A stretch of DNA of 64,000 nt from Candidatus Woesearchaeota archaeon (GCA_016188115.1 JACPIK010000002.1:274125-338124); one strand, 5' to 3'. Counted from the stretch's first letter, positions 1-9,160 are shown. The notes: a model not told the origin generated them from the sequence alone. A program made the numbers and translations.

Positions 1-930
1 AAACTTTCTCGTTCTAACTTTTTATCACTGCGCAAATCAATCCAAAATGCAGACTGTGTTTTTGTACAAGGGCCAGGGTTAGTAAGTTATGCTGCTGTTC
101 TCTTTGCTGCAAAATATAAAAAACCCTGTGTGTTCTATCTTCATGTCATAGCTTGGGAAGCTTTTCCTCCTTTTTTTCCCTCGTTCTTTCGACCATTGGT
201 GCGTTGGTTTTTTCGTCATTTTTCCGTATTCTGTTTTAATAGGTGCAGTCGTGTCCTCATTCCCTATAACGATCTTCGATTTCAAGCAGAAAAAGCCGGC
301 GTGCGTATTCCTATGAGTATTGCTAAATTAGGTATTGACATAGATCGTTTCCGCCCATATGAAAACAAAGCAGCCGCGAAAGTGAAGGTGGGATTAGATC
401 CATCTAAATTTGTCATAGGGTATGTAGGAAGAATCTCTCAAGAAAAAAATATTCATATTCTGCTTGATGCATTCAAAAGATTATCGGATCAACATGCCGT
501 AACTTTAGTTTTAGTGGGCGATGGTTCTAAAGAACACAAAGAAAAATTAGATCTTCCACTCAATTGTAAAGTGACTGGTTTTGTTTCTAATGTGGAATCA
601 TACTTGCAAGCAATGGACTTGTTTGTAATGCCTTCTCTTACTGAAACCACTTCTCTTGCAACTCTTGAAGCCATGTCTTGTGGATTACCAGTGATTGCCA
701 GTAAAGTAGGATTTATGGCTCATTATATTGAGAAGGATCATAATGGTGTCTTTTTCTCTGCAGCAAACTCTGCTATACTCGCTGCTAAAATTGAGAAATT
801 ACGACGCGATCCTCAGAAAAGAAAGTTATTGGGGGAAAATGCTCGTCGAACCATCGCCTATTCTTATTCCTGGGAACGGTCTATTAATCGGATTAAACGG
901 CTTGTGTTAGATGTATGCTATAAACAGTAA
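1..930 (+). CDS. Glycosyltransferase family 4, 5'-truncated by window
   Basis: The reading frame is open from base 1, so the true start lies upstream and only the last 309 codons are seen. The C-terminal half shows the GT-B fold donor-binding features of family GT4: a GYVGRISQEKN strand-loop near nt 418-450, and an E-x7-E motif in ETTSLATLEAMSCG (nt about 640-680) followed by GLPVIAS. Such enzymes transfer a sugar from a nucleotide donor to a lipid or glycan acceptor at the cytoplasmic membrane face. A GTG at nt 130 could be mistaken for a start, but the upstream codons encode a normal GT4 N-terminal region. The acceptor cannot be told. Confidence 0.88.
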   Translation, partial: KLSRSNFLSLRKSIQNADCVFVQGPGLVSYAAVLFAAKYKKPCVFYLHVIAWEAFPPFFPSFFRPLVRWFFRHFSVFCFNRCSRVLIPYNDLRFQAEKAGVRIPMSIAKLGIDIDRFRPYENKAAAKVKVGLDPSKFVIGYVGRISQEKNIHILLDAFKRLSDQHAVTLVLVGDGSKEHKEKLDLPLNCKVTGFVSNVESYLQAMDLFVMPSLTETTSLATLEAMSCGLPVIASKVGFMAHYIEKDHNGVFFSAANSAILAAKIEKLRRDPQKRKLLGENARRTIAYSYSWERSINRIKRLVLDVCYKQ

Positions 931-1059
931 TCTGGATCTGGTGACCCTATAAACAATAAATCCCAAAATCTCTTTGGCAGAAGCCTAAATAGCTTTGTTC
1001 CATCAAAGTATATATACCATAAGGAAAAAGCTTAAAAACTCACCAGAAGAGGCAACCCT

Positions 1060-1311
1060 ATGAAAGATAATGAATATGATTCGGAAAACGACGATCTTCA
1101 AGACGAAGAAGTAAGTGTTGAAGAAGACGAAATCTCATCACAAGAAGATGGATTCATGCGCGGCTATAATGATGAAGAAGTAAGCAAAGAATGTGCTGAA
1201 TGTGGTGCTGCCGTCCAGGAAGAGAAAGCTATTCTCAAAGAAATTGAAGGCGAGAACTATACCTTCTGTTCACGAACGTGCGCTCAAGACTTCGAAGATA
1301 GTATGAAATAA
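1060..1311 (+). CDS. Small acidic protein with TRASH/YHS-like zinc-binding domain
   Basis: 83 residues. The first 42 are very acidic and probably disordered. The C-terminal half has C45-x2-C48 and C70-x3-C74 in the contexts CAECGA and FCSRTC, the arrangement of TRASH/MYM-type treble-clef metal-binding domains. Such domains bind zinc or act as metal sensors or chaperones. A TATA-like stretch (GTATATATAC, about nt 1008-1017) and a purine-rich GAAGAGG before the ATG support expression as a single gene. No DNA-binding domain is present, so a protein-binding or metal-buffering role is only a guess. Confidence 0.72.
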   Translation: MKDNEYDSENDDLQDEEVSVEEDEISSQEDGFMRGYNDEEVSKECAECGAAVQEEKAILKEIEGENYTFCSRTCAQDFEDSMK

Positions 1312-1441
1312 ACATTTCATTCTCTTTTTAGGTGATTTTTTCTCTCGTTTTTCCTTCTTCTGGCATTATAATAATAAAAATAATTCCTGCAATGATACCT
1401 GTCTTAGTAAACTAGAGTATCTCTCTAAAAATCAGGGCTAT

Positions 1442-1981
1442 TTATCCTAAAATTTCTGGCAATGTTGCTTGCTCTTTCCCGACTTCTTCTGCCTCTTGAT
1501 TGCTCTTTAAATATTGCTTAACTTCAACATCTTCCTCAAACGAAATTGCTTGCTCGCGTGCACCGGCAATATCTAAAAATGCGTTGCCTTTCACAGTAAG
1601 ATATACTTTATCTTCTGTTGCAAGCTCCAATGCGAGTGCTGATGTAGGTCCCCATAATATCTCTTGTTCAAATGGGATAGCTGTGTTCATATTAGCTTCC
1701 AAGACAAAAAGGGGCATGACTCCAGAAGATATTTTCATTCCCGTACTTTTCTGAATAATATCATACGTGACTTGACGCACAGGAACAGAAAGATCAGATG
1801 GGTTATGCAATATTAATTCGGCTTCGATTGTAAATGATCGCAGACCGATATTGCGAAGTCCTTTAAAGTTGAGATCCTCAAAGGTGACGTTCTGCAGACC
1901 GTAGCCAAGATACATGAATATACTTCCAGCAAAGATAATGGTCACAACAACGCCAATAATTGCTTTCCCAAGAATATTCAT
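1442..1981 (-). CDS. Membrane-anchored LEA14-like (WHy domain) protein
   Basis: 179 residues. Residues 5-27 form one hydrophobic segment, an N-terminal anchor or signal anchor. The rest reads as a beta-sandwich like the LEA type 2/WHy family, with the family-type pattern of a hydrophobic strand then a xLHNPSDLSVPV element (LILHNPSDLSVPVRQVTYDI) and later strands. LEA14-like proteins are linked to stress or desiccation tolerance, but archaeal versions are uncharacterised. The minus-strand sequence GTTATAAAG about 30 nt before the ATG suggests its own promoter. It lies 32 nt past the end of the Lrp gene, in the same direction. Confidence 0.6.
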   Translation of the reverse strand: MNILGKAIIGVVVTIIFAGSIFMYLGYGLQNVTFEDLNFKGLRNIGLRSFTIEAELILHNPSDLSVPVRQVTYDIIQKSTGMKISSGVMPLFVLEANMNTAIPFEQEILWGPTSALALELATEDKVYLTVKGNAFLDIAGAREQAISFEEDVEVKQYLKSNQEAEEVGKEQATLPEILG

Positions 1982-2013
1982 ACAACTATATGGGTCTCTA
2001 TTCTTTATAACTT

Positions 2014-3021
2014 TTACCCTATGCTTCCAATCAATGTCAAACTCTGGTCATCAAACACATGCATTGGCAAATATGAATGCTTGTAGAAACTATAAAATTC
2101 CATGACTGTCGATCTTTCAATCAAATCCTTGAAATCTTCGCGTAATTTGGTCAAAATATATCTCATTTTATTTTTATCAAAAGATTCTACATCAATCTCC
2201 ATATCCCAATCTCCTACTGTCTTATGGACAATGACTACATTCTCTGTTTTAAGCAAATATTCCATTAGTTGAGCCTCACGTTCTGGGCTAAGATTATGGA
2301 GACGTAAAAAAAGGCGTGCTTTGGCGATTCCCAACTTCTCAAAATTGATTGAATACCGAAATCCTTTGAGAATATTGCGTTTCATCAATGATATTACTAC
2401 TGACTTGGCTGTTTTAACATTTAAGCCGGATTTTTTGGAAAGTTCGGTCAGACGAACAGTGGGCTTGATTACAAGTTGCTTCATAATCTCAAGTTCTTTG
2501 GAATTAAACTCTTCGCGGGGTCGATCTCCTCCCACAATCCGGTCTGTATGGATATTTTGAAGCTTATCATTCTTAGTTAGATAATGTTTTGGGGAAATAT
2601 GTGTGACTAAATTAAGTAAGATCTTGTAGTTATCTAGCGTAGGGATCTGCCGAGTCAATTTTTTAAGCTCTTTATTGAATTTAGAAGGGTTAGGTGAAGC
2701 AAACTCCGCAATAAGGTCATATTCACCCGTTAATTCATAAACAGAGACTACAAAAGGGTTATTTTTGAGTTCTTCAATAATTTTGGTTTTTTCACCCTCA
2801 CTTACATAAGCTCCTTTAAAGTATACTCGAAACAAAAGAAGACCAAAATAAGAATAATCAATAACACTGAAAGGGTTGTATAAAATCTCCTCCTTTTGCA
2901 GAGATGAAATGGTGTATTTTAATCGCTGCGGACTCTTACGTAAATGAACTGCTAATTCTTTAAGACTCATTCGTGCGTTCTCCGTAAGAAGATAGACCAG
3001 GGAAGTATCGACTTTGCTCAT
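2014..3021 (-). CDS. Lrp/AsnC-family regulator with duplicated HTH-RAM unit
   Basis: 335 residues, about twice the usual Lrp length. It contains two winged-HTH units (about residues 8-48 and 168-212, e.g. MSLKELAVHLRKSPQRLKYT and VRLTELSKKSGLNVKTAKS), each followed by a RAM-like beta-alpha-beta ligand domain. Lrp proteins bind DNA as dimers or higher oligomers and respond to small metabolites such as amino acids. The fused double form would act as a built-in dimer. The start lies 19 nt from a 14-bp palindrome with TATA character, consistent with autoregulation, which is inferred. Confidence 0.82.
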   Translation of the reverse strand: MSKVDTSLVYLLTENARMSLKELAVHLRKSPQRLKYTISSLQKEEILYNPFSVIDYSYFGLLLFRVYFKGAYVSEGEKTKIIEELKNNPFVVSVYELTGEYDLIAEFASPNPSKFNKELKKLTRQIPTLDNYKILLNLVTHISPKHYLTKNDKLQNIHTDRIVGGDRPREEFNSKELEIMKQLVIKPTVRLTELSKKSGLNVKTAKSVVISLMKRNILKGFRYSINFEKLGIAKARLFLRLHNLSPEREAQLMEYLLKTENVVIVHKTVGDWDMEIDVESFDKNKMRYILTKLREDFKDLIERSTVMEFYSFYKHSYLPMHVFDDQSLTLIGSIG

Positions 3022-3039
3022 TCAGGTCTAAATATTTTT

Positions 3040-3053
3040 ATTTATTAATAAAT
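3040..3053 (-). promoter_or_regulatory. Palindromic TATA region upstream of the Lrp-like gene
   Basis: ATTTATTAATAAAT is a perfect 14-bp palindrome. Its centre is about 26 nt upstream of the Lrp ATG (3021), where an archaeal TATA box belongs. It can therefore be both the promoter of a leaderless mRNA and a binding site for a dimeric regulator. A-T-only palindromes also arise by chance. Confidence 0.45.
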
Positions 3054-3098
3054 TTTTCGTTATTTTTGGAGAAAAGTAAAAAAAGTCCAGCGATAAAG

Positions 3099-3107
3099 TT
3101 AAATATA
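3099..3107 (+). promoter_or_regulatory. TATA box of a leaderless promoter
   Basis: TTAAATATA is centred 27 nt before the ATG at 3130. This spacing puts the transcription start at or next to the start codon. It also argues against the in-frame TTG at 3124 as start. Confidence 0.5.
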
Positions 3108-3129
3108 GGTATTAGTATACTAGTTGACT

Positions 3130-4131
3130 ATGGGTGAAAAAGGGTTAGAGGGATTAGCAACAGTAGCATTCAATGAGATGTCTGCTTCACATGTATTCAG
3201 TTGGCTCACTCGCCTTAATATTGAAGATAATCTCACTTCAGCCCTTCCTGGGATTACCCAAAATGGTAGGTATAGGGTAAACGGAAAAGAATTACGTCAA
3301 GGTACTGAAAGTCCTTTTGCTCATGGTTATTTGGTAGTTGTCGATGGACCTAATCTTGTAGATCTCTTAACAAAGGGCGGTGCTTTATTAGGAACGAGAC
3401 GACCTCAATTCCAACCAACGCCTGATTACGATGCTTTTGCAGGCTTCCTGCGTACTACTTCAGAACAGGATGGGGTATATGGTCATGTTGATTCTCAAAG
3501 TACTACTGCGCGCCTGCCTAAAATGGCTAATAGTTCCTGGTCTCTAAAGCAAGCAAGAAAAAAAGAGTTGGGATATATTCCTCCTGATCTTGTTCAATAC
3601 GCAAGAACAGATCCATTTACCTCTCAAGATGTAGATGATCTTGTTGGAACCAAAACTGACCTTGCTGTCAATTTACCTCGTGCCTATAGATTAAGTGATA
3701 ATCCTGCAATAGCCTTATTTCAACGAGCTGCAAGTTTAATCTTTCCAGGTTATGTAGTAACTGATAACAAAATTGAAGCAGTACAACTGCGCAGAACTAT
3801 CTCAGATTACGACTCTAATGGAAGAAATTTAGGCACTGGGACTGTACTTCGTTGGACAGAAGATGGGTTAGCGGAAAGAAGTTCCCTTGCCTGGATGCCT
3901 GATGCTGATCCTGCACACTATCTTGTAGAGGGAATGCCTATAGTACTTATTCACAATCGATACCAAAGAGGGAGTGAGGGTGTTAGACTCTTTGACACAA
4001 AAATAGTTACGGGAATTGAGCCGGTTCGACCTGTTGCGACATCTTCTATCGACCAAGTCGCTTCCCCCCCCTATACGCAGGGACGATCGGCTCAGTTTTC
4101 CCATTATTCTTCTCCTCCTCCGCCTGCATAG
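3130..4131 (+). CDS. Hypothetical protein, Pro-rich C-terminus
   Basis: 333 residues, no family recognised. No signal peptide or membrane span is visible. The body is mixed alpha/beta and soluble. The last 35 residues are low-complexity, rich in Ser, Pro and Tyr, and end in a run of prolines, probably disordered. The start is set at ATG 3130 because a TATA box lies 27 nt upstream and no ribosome binding site is present; TTG 3124 is the alternative. It is divergent from the Lrp-like gene, so it could be an Lrp target. A structured RNA element begins 30 nt after its stop. Confidence 0.6.
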   Translation: MGEKGLEGLATVAFNEMSASHVFSWLTRLNIEDNLTSALPGITQNGRYRVNGKELRQGTESPFAHGYLVVVDGPNLVDLLTKGGALLGTRRPQFQPTPDYDAFAGFLRTTSEQDGVYGHVDSQSTTARLPKMANSSWSLKQARKKELGYIPPDLVQYARTDPFTSQDVDDLVGTKTDLAVNLPRAYRLSDNPAIALFQRAASLIFPGYVVTDNKIEAVQLRRTISDYDSNGRNLGTGTVLRWTEDGLAERSSLAWMPDADPAHYLVEGMPIVLIHNRYQRGSEGVRLFDTKIVTGIEPVRPVATSSIDQVASPPYTQGRSAQFSHYSSPPPPA

Positions 4132-4160
4132 GTCTATTTTTTAGTTTTTTTTCTGTTAAA

Positions 4161-4310
4161 TCTGACTATTCCACTGGTGTGTTCACTAGTGGTTGAGAAG
4201 CGGAAAAAAATTCATCGGAGTGGTCAGGGTCCGAACGAACGACCCGAGGCGTAGCCGAGCATGCTCTCGGTCTATTGACCGAGAGTGGTCGTGAGTGATT
4301 GACTTTAGTG
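4161..4310 (+). ncRNA. Structured RNA element, copy A
   Basis: The segment folds into consecutive helices. P1 is CTGACTATT (4162-4170) with AGTGGTCAG (4219-4227). P2 is CCACTGGTG (4171-4179) with CACTAGTGG (4184-4192) on a TGTT loop. P3 is GGTC (4228-4231) with GACC (4241-4244). P4 is GGC/GCC (4248-4256). P5 is CTCTCGGTC (4264-4272) with GACCGAGAG (4277-4285) on a TATT loop. The element at 48491-48775 keeps the same helices with compensatory changes and the motifs CCGAG...GAGCATG-like, TATTGACCG and GTGGTCG. All wobble pairs are G-U when read on the plus strand. It starts 30 nt after the upstream stop codon. Function unknown: 3'-UTR element or small RNA. Confidence 0.62.
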
Positions 4311-4338
4311 CTGATGTGAGGCAACTTTCACAAGATTT

Positions 4339-4356
4339 AAATATCATATGATATTT
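4339..4356. promoter_or_regulatory. 18-bp perfect palindrome over the promoter of the copper operon
   Basis: AAATATCATATGATATTT is a perfect 18-bp palindrome. It overlaps the TATA-like TTTAAATAT (about 4336-4344) and ends 10 nt before the preferred ArsR start at 4366. Its position would let an ArsR-type dimer block TATA-binding-protein access, the classic autorepression arrangement. The palindrome also contains an in-frame ATG (4348) that would be upstream of the predicted transcript start. Confidence 0.65.
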
Positions 4357-4365
4357 TATTCATAT

Positions 4366-4683
4366 ATGGAACATACTTTAGAAACCTACGATCTCTTCTT
4401 CGGTTCGCTGGCAAATCCCAATCGTGTCCAAATTCTCAACATCTTACGAGATGGTCCTAAGAACGTCACGCAAATCTGCCAAGTCACTGGTTTTGAACAA
4501 ACCATGGTATCACATAACCTTAAGCGGCTGGAACGCTGTGGCATGGTCTTTGTAGAACCAAATGGTAAGCAACGAATATACTCACTCAATCATGAAACAA
4601 TTAAACCACTCATGGAGATGATTGACAAACACATGTCGCAATACTGTGTTCATGTGCTTGGGGCGTGTCACCATGAAAAATAA
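4366..4683 (+). CDS. ArsR/SmtB-family metal-responsive repressor
   Basis: 105 residues. A winged helix spans about residues 12-85 (NPNRVQILNILRDG, then a recognition helix in TGFEQTMVSHNLKRLERCG and the wing FVEPNGKQRIYSL). The C-terminus has [13 protein letters not shown], a Cys/His cluster suited to metal binding; another Cys lies in the HTH. ArsR proteins release DNA on binding metal. The operon content (CopA, HMA proteins, cupredoxins) points to copper(I). ATG 4366 is chosen over ATG 4348 because the TATA box is about 27 nt upstream and 4348 lies inside the operator. The 3' end overlaps the methyltransferase start by 11 bp. Confidence 0.85.
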   Translation: MEHTLETYDLFFGSLANPNRVQILNILRDGPKNVTQICQVTGFEQTMVSHNLKRLERCGMVFVEPNGKQRIYSLNHETIKPLMEMIDKHMSQYCVHVLGACHHEK

Positions 4684-5296
4684 TAATGATTGCTCTTCAC
4701 ATGGTGGGAATCTCCACTCCAACGAACATTTTTTTGACCACGGTGCGGCTCGCTATGATCGAAGAATGATTCAATTTTGGATGAAAAAATATTACCGCCC
4801 TGCAATTAAAGAAATTACCGCTCCAGGATCTATTCTTGATGTGAGTTGTGGAACGGGAAACTTACTTCAAGAGTTATCTCAAAGAGATTATCAAAATTTA
4901 CAAGGCGTTGATTATTCATCCAAGATGGTGGAGATTGCTCAAGCTAAACTCAAAGGCATTGCAACTATACAAAAAGCAGACGTACACCATCTTCCTTTCA
5001 AGGATAACACTTTTGACTACGTCGTCTCAACTGAAGCATTTCATCATTATCATAATCAGCAAAAAGCAATTCAAGAGCTTGCACGAGTAACAAAAAGCCA
5101 AGGTAAAGTAATTGTCTGCGATATCAACTTCTCTTTCAAAATAATTCATAGATTGTTTCATCGCTTTGAACCGGGGCATGTTAAAATCAATAGTAAAGAA
5201 GAATTCAAAATACTTTTTGAAAAAGCTGGACTTACAAATATCACTCAAACACGTGATTCTCTTTTCGCTATCAAAACAGTTGGAGTGAAACCATAA
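4673..5296 (+). CDS. Class I SAM-dependent methyltransferase in copper operon
   Basis: 207 residues with a Rossmann-type methyltransferase fold: motif [11 protein letters not shown] (about residues 50-60), an acidic end of strand 2 (GVDYSSKMV), and [17 protein letters not shown], typical of UbiE/methyltransferase-11 proteins. The extra N-terminus contains a Cys and several His residues. ATG 4673 is chosen because it gives a normal domain start and overlaps the ArsR stop; longer frames have no support. Its stop overlaps the CopA start as TAATG, so the two are translationally coupled. The substrate is unknown. Methyltransferases beside ArsR regulators can modify metalloids, but ArsM-type cysteine motifs are not evident. 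Confidence 0.82.
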   Translation: MKNNNDCSSHGGNLHSNEHFFDHGAARYDRRMIQFWMKKYYRPAIKEITAPGSILDVSCGTGNLLQELSQRDYQNLQGVDYSSKMVEIAQAKLKGIATIQKADVHHLPFKDNTFDYVVSTEAFHHYHNQQKAIQELARVTKSQGKVIVCDINFSFKIIHRLFHRFEPGHVKINSKEEFKILFEKAGLTNITQTRDSLFAIKTVGVKP

Positions 5297-7473
5297 TGTC
5301 GAAAACAACGCTTAAAATCTCCGGTATGCACTGTGCAAGTTGTACTACCATTATCACGAGAGCACTCACAAAAACACCGGGAGTAAAATCAGCTGCTGTA
5401 AACTATTCCACAGAAAAAGCAGCAGTTGAATTCGATGACAAACAAACAAAAGTTGATGATTTAATCGCTGCTGTCAAAGGGAAAGGATACAACGCAGTCG
5501 TTTTCGCAGCAGGTTCCATTCAACAAGAAGAAAAAAACAAACGAAAAAAGCTTGCACAACTCAAACAAACTGTTATTCTGAGTGCCATCTTTTCAGTTCC
5601 CGCACTCTTGCTTGGGATGCTTTTTATGGATGTACCTTATCGACTAATCATTCTCTGGGTTCTCTCAACACCAGTTCAGTTTTATTTTGGGCGTAGTTTC
5701 TATCAAGGTGCCTGGGCTTCACTTAAAAACAAATCTGCCAATATGGATTCATTGATTGCATTAGGCACGAGTGCCGCATACTTTTATTCAGTATACATTG
5801 TTATCTTCAACCCCATGGGAGATCAATACTTTGAAGTATCTGCAGTCCTTATCACACTCGTCTTACTTGGTAAATATCTTGAAGCTCTCGCAAAAGGCAG
5901 AACCAGTCAAGCTATTGCTAAACTCATGAAAATAGGGGCAAAAACTGCTACAGTAATCAGAGACGGAAAAGAAGTAAAAATTCCTATTGATAGCGTGGTA
6001 GTTAGTGATCTAGTCATAGTCAAACCAGGAGAGAAAGTACCGGTTGACGGCGTTATAACTGATGGCCATTCTTCTATCGATGAAAGTATGGTTACCGGAG
6101 AGAGTATTCCCGTAGAAAAAAAGAAAGGTGACCCTGTTATTGGTTCAACAATTAACAAGCAAGGCAATTTCACATTCAAAGCAACCAAAGTGGGGAGTGA
6201 GACTACTCTTGCAAGAATTGTCAAACTCATTGAAGAAGCCCAAACCAAGAAAGCACCGATCCAACGCTTTGCAGATCAAATCTCTGCATACTTCGTTCCA
6301 ATAGTCATCTTTATTGCACTACTCACTTTTACTGTGTGGTTCTCCATTGTAAAAGCAGAAACGAGTTTTGCCGTAATTGCCGCAGTTGCCGTTCTTGTGA
6401 TTGCGTGCCCTTGTGCATTAGGTCTTGCAACTCCTACTGCAATTATGGTTGGAACCGGTAAAGGTGCGCAGCATGGTATCTTAATCAAGGGTGGTGATGC
6501 ACTTGAGACCGCACATAAAATAAAATATGTGGTTTTTGATAAAACTGGAACCATCACCAAAGGCAAACCTGAAGTAACTGATATCATCACTGCAAAAGGA
6601 ATTAACGAAAAAGATTTTCTGAGCATTGCTGCTAGTATCGAAAAGAAATCGGAACATCCTTTAGCAGAAGCAATTGTTAACAAGGCTACAATTTCAAAAA
6701 TTGCTCTTCAAACTGTACGAACATTCAACGCAATTCCTGGACATGGCGTAGAAGCAAGTATTGGTACCCAAAATTATAGTATTGGTAATCCTGCATTGAT
6801 GAAACGCAATAATGTTTCACTCACGGAATTTGAAAATACTATTCGTACTCTTGAGCAAGCAGGTAAAACCGCAATGATTGTTGCACAAAGTCGTCGAGTA
6901 ATAGGTATTATTGCAGTTGCGGATGAAATTAAAGAAGATTCACCTAAAGCTGTTGCGTTACTCAAGAAAATGGGCATTATCCCTTATATGATTACGGGTG
7001 ATAATGAACGCACCGCAAAAGCCATTGCTGCAAGAGTTGGTATTGAAAAGTTCTTTGCGCAAGTTCTTCCTGAAGACAAAGCCGGTTACGTTAAGAAACT
7101 ACAACGTAACGGCAAAGTTGCCATGGTTGGCGATGGGATTAACGATGCACCTGCCCTTGCACAAGCTGATATTGGCATTGCCATGGGTTCAGGCACGGAC
7201 GTTGCCATGGAAAGTGGCAATATTGTCCTGATGAAAAATAATTTACTCGACGTACCAAGAGCAATTCAACTAAGTCGTCTTACCATGAAGAAGATCAAGC
7301 AGAACATGTTTTGGGCTCTTTTCTACAACGTGCTTGGCATTCCGATCGCAGCAGGCGTACTATATCCATTTACAGGCTGGATGCTTAGTCCGATTATTGC
7401 GGGGGGGGCTATGGCACTTAGTTCCGTGAGTGTGATCACAAATGCATTACTATTAAAGAGGAAAAAACTCTAA
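5296..7473 (+). CDS. copA: Copper-exporting P1B-type ATPase CopA
   Basis: 725 residues, a normal length for CopA. One N-terminal HMA domain carries GMHCASC (residues 10-16). Membrane helices are followed by the actuator motif TGES, the intramembrane C371-P372-C373 site, the phosphorylated D415 in [11 protein letters not shown], an HP locus ([10 protein letters not shown]) and GDGINDAP near 612. These define a Cu(I)-selective P1B-1 pump that exports copper from the cytoplasm with ATP. Start and upstream stop share TAATG. It is the central gene of the operon controlled by the ArsR-like protein. Confidence 0.95.
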   Translation: MSKTTLKISGMHCASCTTIITRALTKTPGVKSAAVNYSTEKAAVEFDDKQTKVDDLIAAVKGKGYNAVVFAAGSIQQEEKNKRKKLAQLKQTVILSAIFSVPALLLGMLFMDVPYRLIILWVLSTPVQFYFGRSFYQGAWASLKNKSANMDSLIALGTSAAYFYSVYIVIFNPMGDQYFEVSAVLITLVLLGKYLEALAKGRTSQAIAKLMKIGAKTATVIRDGKEVKIPIDSVVVSDLVIVKPGEKVPVDGVITDGHSSIDESMVTGESIPVEKKKGDPVIGSTINKQGNFTFKATKVGSETTLARIVKLIEEAQTKKAPIQRFADQISAYFVPIVIFIALLTFTVWFSIVKAETSFAVIAAVAVLVIACPCALGLATPTAIMVGTGKGAQHGILIKGGDALETAHKIKYVVFDKTGTITKGKPEVTDIITAKGINEKDFLSIAASIEKKSEHPLAEAIVNKATISKIALQTVRTFNAIPGHGVEASIGTQNYSIGNPALMKRNNVSLTEFENTIRTLEQAGKTAMIVAQSRRVIGIIAVADEIKEDSPKAVALLKKMGIIPYMITGDNERTAKAIAARVGIEKFFAQVLPEDKAGYVKKLQRNGKVAMVGDGINDAPALAQADIGIAMGSGTDVAMESGNIVLMKNNLLDVPRAIQLSRLTMKKIKQNMFWALFYNVLGIPIAAGVLYPFTGWMLSPIIAGGAMALSSVSVITNALLLKRKKL

Positions 7474-7503
7474 AATCGATCAAAAATGAAGAGATGATTA
7501 AAC

Positions 7504-7719
7504 ATGGCATATGAAAACATTTATGGTAATTGTGGTATGATGGGTGGATTTGGCTATGGTGGCGGCTGGGGTTGGTTTTTTATGATCCTTACTGCTCTCA
7601 TTTTAATTGGACTTTCAATAGCCGTTTTCATTTGGCTTACAAAACTATTGCGTGAAAGACAAGAAAATACAATTCCTGTCAAACACCAAGAACAACATCT
7701 AAAACCTAAAAAGAAGTAA
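7504..7719 (+). CDS. Small Gly-rich membrane protein of the copper operon
   Basis: 71 residues. A Gly/Met/Tyr/Trp-rich N-terminus (NCGMMGGFGYGGGWG) precedes one membrane span (about residues 23-46) and a basic, Gln/Lys-rich tail. Similar short GMMG-type membrane peptides are often found beside copper or cytochrome genes in prokaryotes. The Met and Cys residues could bind copper, but that is inference. The gene lies 30 nt after copA and 52 nt before the HMA-TauE fusion, all on one strand. Confidence 0.65.
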   Translation: MAYENIYGNCGMMGGFGYGGGWGWFFMILTALILIGLSIAVFIWLTKLLRERQENTIPVKHQEQHLKPKKK

Positions 7720-7771
7720 GGGCATAGAAAGAAACCAATACCTACAAAGAAACCAATAAAGGTGAACATCA

Positions 7772-9133
7772 ATGAAAAAATGTACCTATTCCATTAAAGG
7801 CATGCACTGCGCAAGTTGTGAAGTCGTCATCGAACGTGCCCTCAAAAAAGTGCCGGGCGTGCACCATGTCAACGTCAATAAAGCCAAAGAGCAGGCTATT
7901 GTAGAGTGCGAAGAAAATGTCTCACAAGAAAAACTTCAAGAAGCAGTTAAAGAAAAGGGGTACACTCTTCACTCTTTAGAATGTGATAACCCCCAAACAA
8001 CAAATACATCAGTACCAAAATCTAAACGCTATCTTGAAATCGGGGCTGTGAGTATTGTTCTCATCGGGATTTATTTTCTTTTGCAGTATTTCAAATTTAT
8101 TCCCGCGTTAGCCGTTACTGATAGTATGAGTTATGGCTTTATTTTTGTGCTTGGTCTCATCGCTGCGACCTCAACGTGTTTAGCAGTATCGGGCGGATTA
8201 CTTCTTGCCCTCTCAACGAAATTCAACCAAGCTCATCCTAACCTCACAAGCATACAACGTTTTCGACCACATATTTTTTTCAATGTTGGTCGAATCCTTT
8301 CCTACACTATATTTGGGGCGGGAATTGGGTATCTTGGTTCACTCATTACCCTCTCACCTGCATTTACTGGGTCAGTAACTATCCTAGTCAGTATTTTAAT
8401 GATCATTATTGGTCTGCAAATGTTGCATATCTTTCCTTGGTTAGATCACATTCAAATCAAGATGCCTAAGTGGATTGCCCATAGAATCCATGAAAAAAGT
8501 AACGATCAAGAGCACACGAAACATCGCACTGCATCATTTCTCTTTGGTGCAGCCACGTTTTTCTTACCGTGTGGGTTTACACAAGCTCTGCAACTCTATG
8601 TTCTTGCAAATGCGAATCCTGCAATGGGCGCTCTTACCATGCTTGTTTTCTCATTGGGAACCCTCCCTGCATTCATTGGCATTGGTGCGCTTTCAAGTAT
8701 CAAGAAAGCATCTTTCCAGCGTCATTTTATGACTATTGCTGCAGTTGTCGTAATCTTCTTTGGAATAGTGAGTATCTCATCAGGTTACACGCTTGTACGT
8801 TCTAACATTGATTTAGGATCAGATCCCACTTCAACAATTCCGCCTGTTCCCATAATCAATGGCGTTCAGATTGTCGAGATGACTGTGGATGGCATTGATT
8901 ATCTTCCCCTAGAATTTACACTCAAGCAAGGCGTGCCAGTTGAGTGGAGAATTGATGGAACAAAAGCAGAAGGATGTACTCAAGTCATCGCGATTCCTAA
9001 GTTAGGCATTACCAAGCGACTCTCAACAACTGATATTACTATTGTCGAGTTTACTCCTCAAAAAGCAGGAGAAATTCAATTTACCTGCGGCATGGGTATG
9101 GCCGGACCAGGAACATTTAATGTTATTGAGTAA
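7772..9133 (+). CDS. HMA - TauE/SafE (DsbD-like) membrane - cupredoxin fusion protein
   Basis: 453 residues in three parts. Residues 4-66 are an HMA domain with CxxC at C13/C16 (GMHCASC). Residues about 85-345 contain six or more hydrophobic spans of the sulfite exporter TauE/SafE or UreH-type family, split by a hydrophilic His/Lys loop. Residues about 365-453 form a cupredoxin-like domain with EGCTQ and FTCGMGM (C439, M441, M443) as likely copper ligands. The arrangement suggests passing copper across the membrane between a cytoplasmic HMA and an outer cupredoxin. AAAGGTGAACATCAATG provides a clear GGTGA ribosome binding site. Confidence 0.85.
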   Translation: MKKCTYSIKGMHCASCEVVIERALKKVPGVHHVNVNKAKEQAIVECEENVSQEKLQEAVKEKGYTLHSLECDNPQTTNTSVPKSKRYLEIGAVSIVLIGIYFLLQYFKFIPALAVTDSMSYGFIFVLGLIAATSTCLAVSGGLLLALSTKFNQAHPNLTSIQRFRPHIFFNVGRILSYTIFGAGIGYLGSLITLSPAFTGSVTILVSILMIIIGLQMLHIFPWLDHIQIKMPKWIAHRIHEKSNDQEHTKHRTASFLFGAATFFLPCGFTQALQLYVLANANPAMGALTMLVFSLGTLPAFIGIGALSSIKKASFQRHFMTIAAVVVIFFGIVSISSGYTLVRSNIDLGSDPTSTIPPVPIINGVQIVEMTVDGIDYLPLEFTLKQGVPVEWRIDGTKAEGCTQVIAIPKLGITKRLSTTDITIVEFTPQKAGEIQFTCGMGMAGPGTFNVIE

Positions 9134-9160
9134 TAATTATTCCATACAAGGTGAAACCAC

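Noticed and set aside
130-930. GTG at 130 as start of the glycosyltransferase
   Set aside because: The frame is open to base 1 and the upstream codons continue a normal GT4 N-terminal domain.
4622-5296. Longer methyltransferase starting at 4622 inside the ArsR gene
   Set aside because: The extra 17 residues are out-of-frame ArsR coding sequence; ATG 4673 gives the usual short operon overlap.
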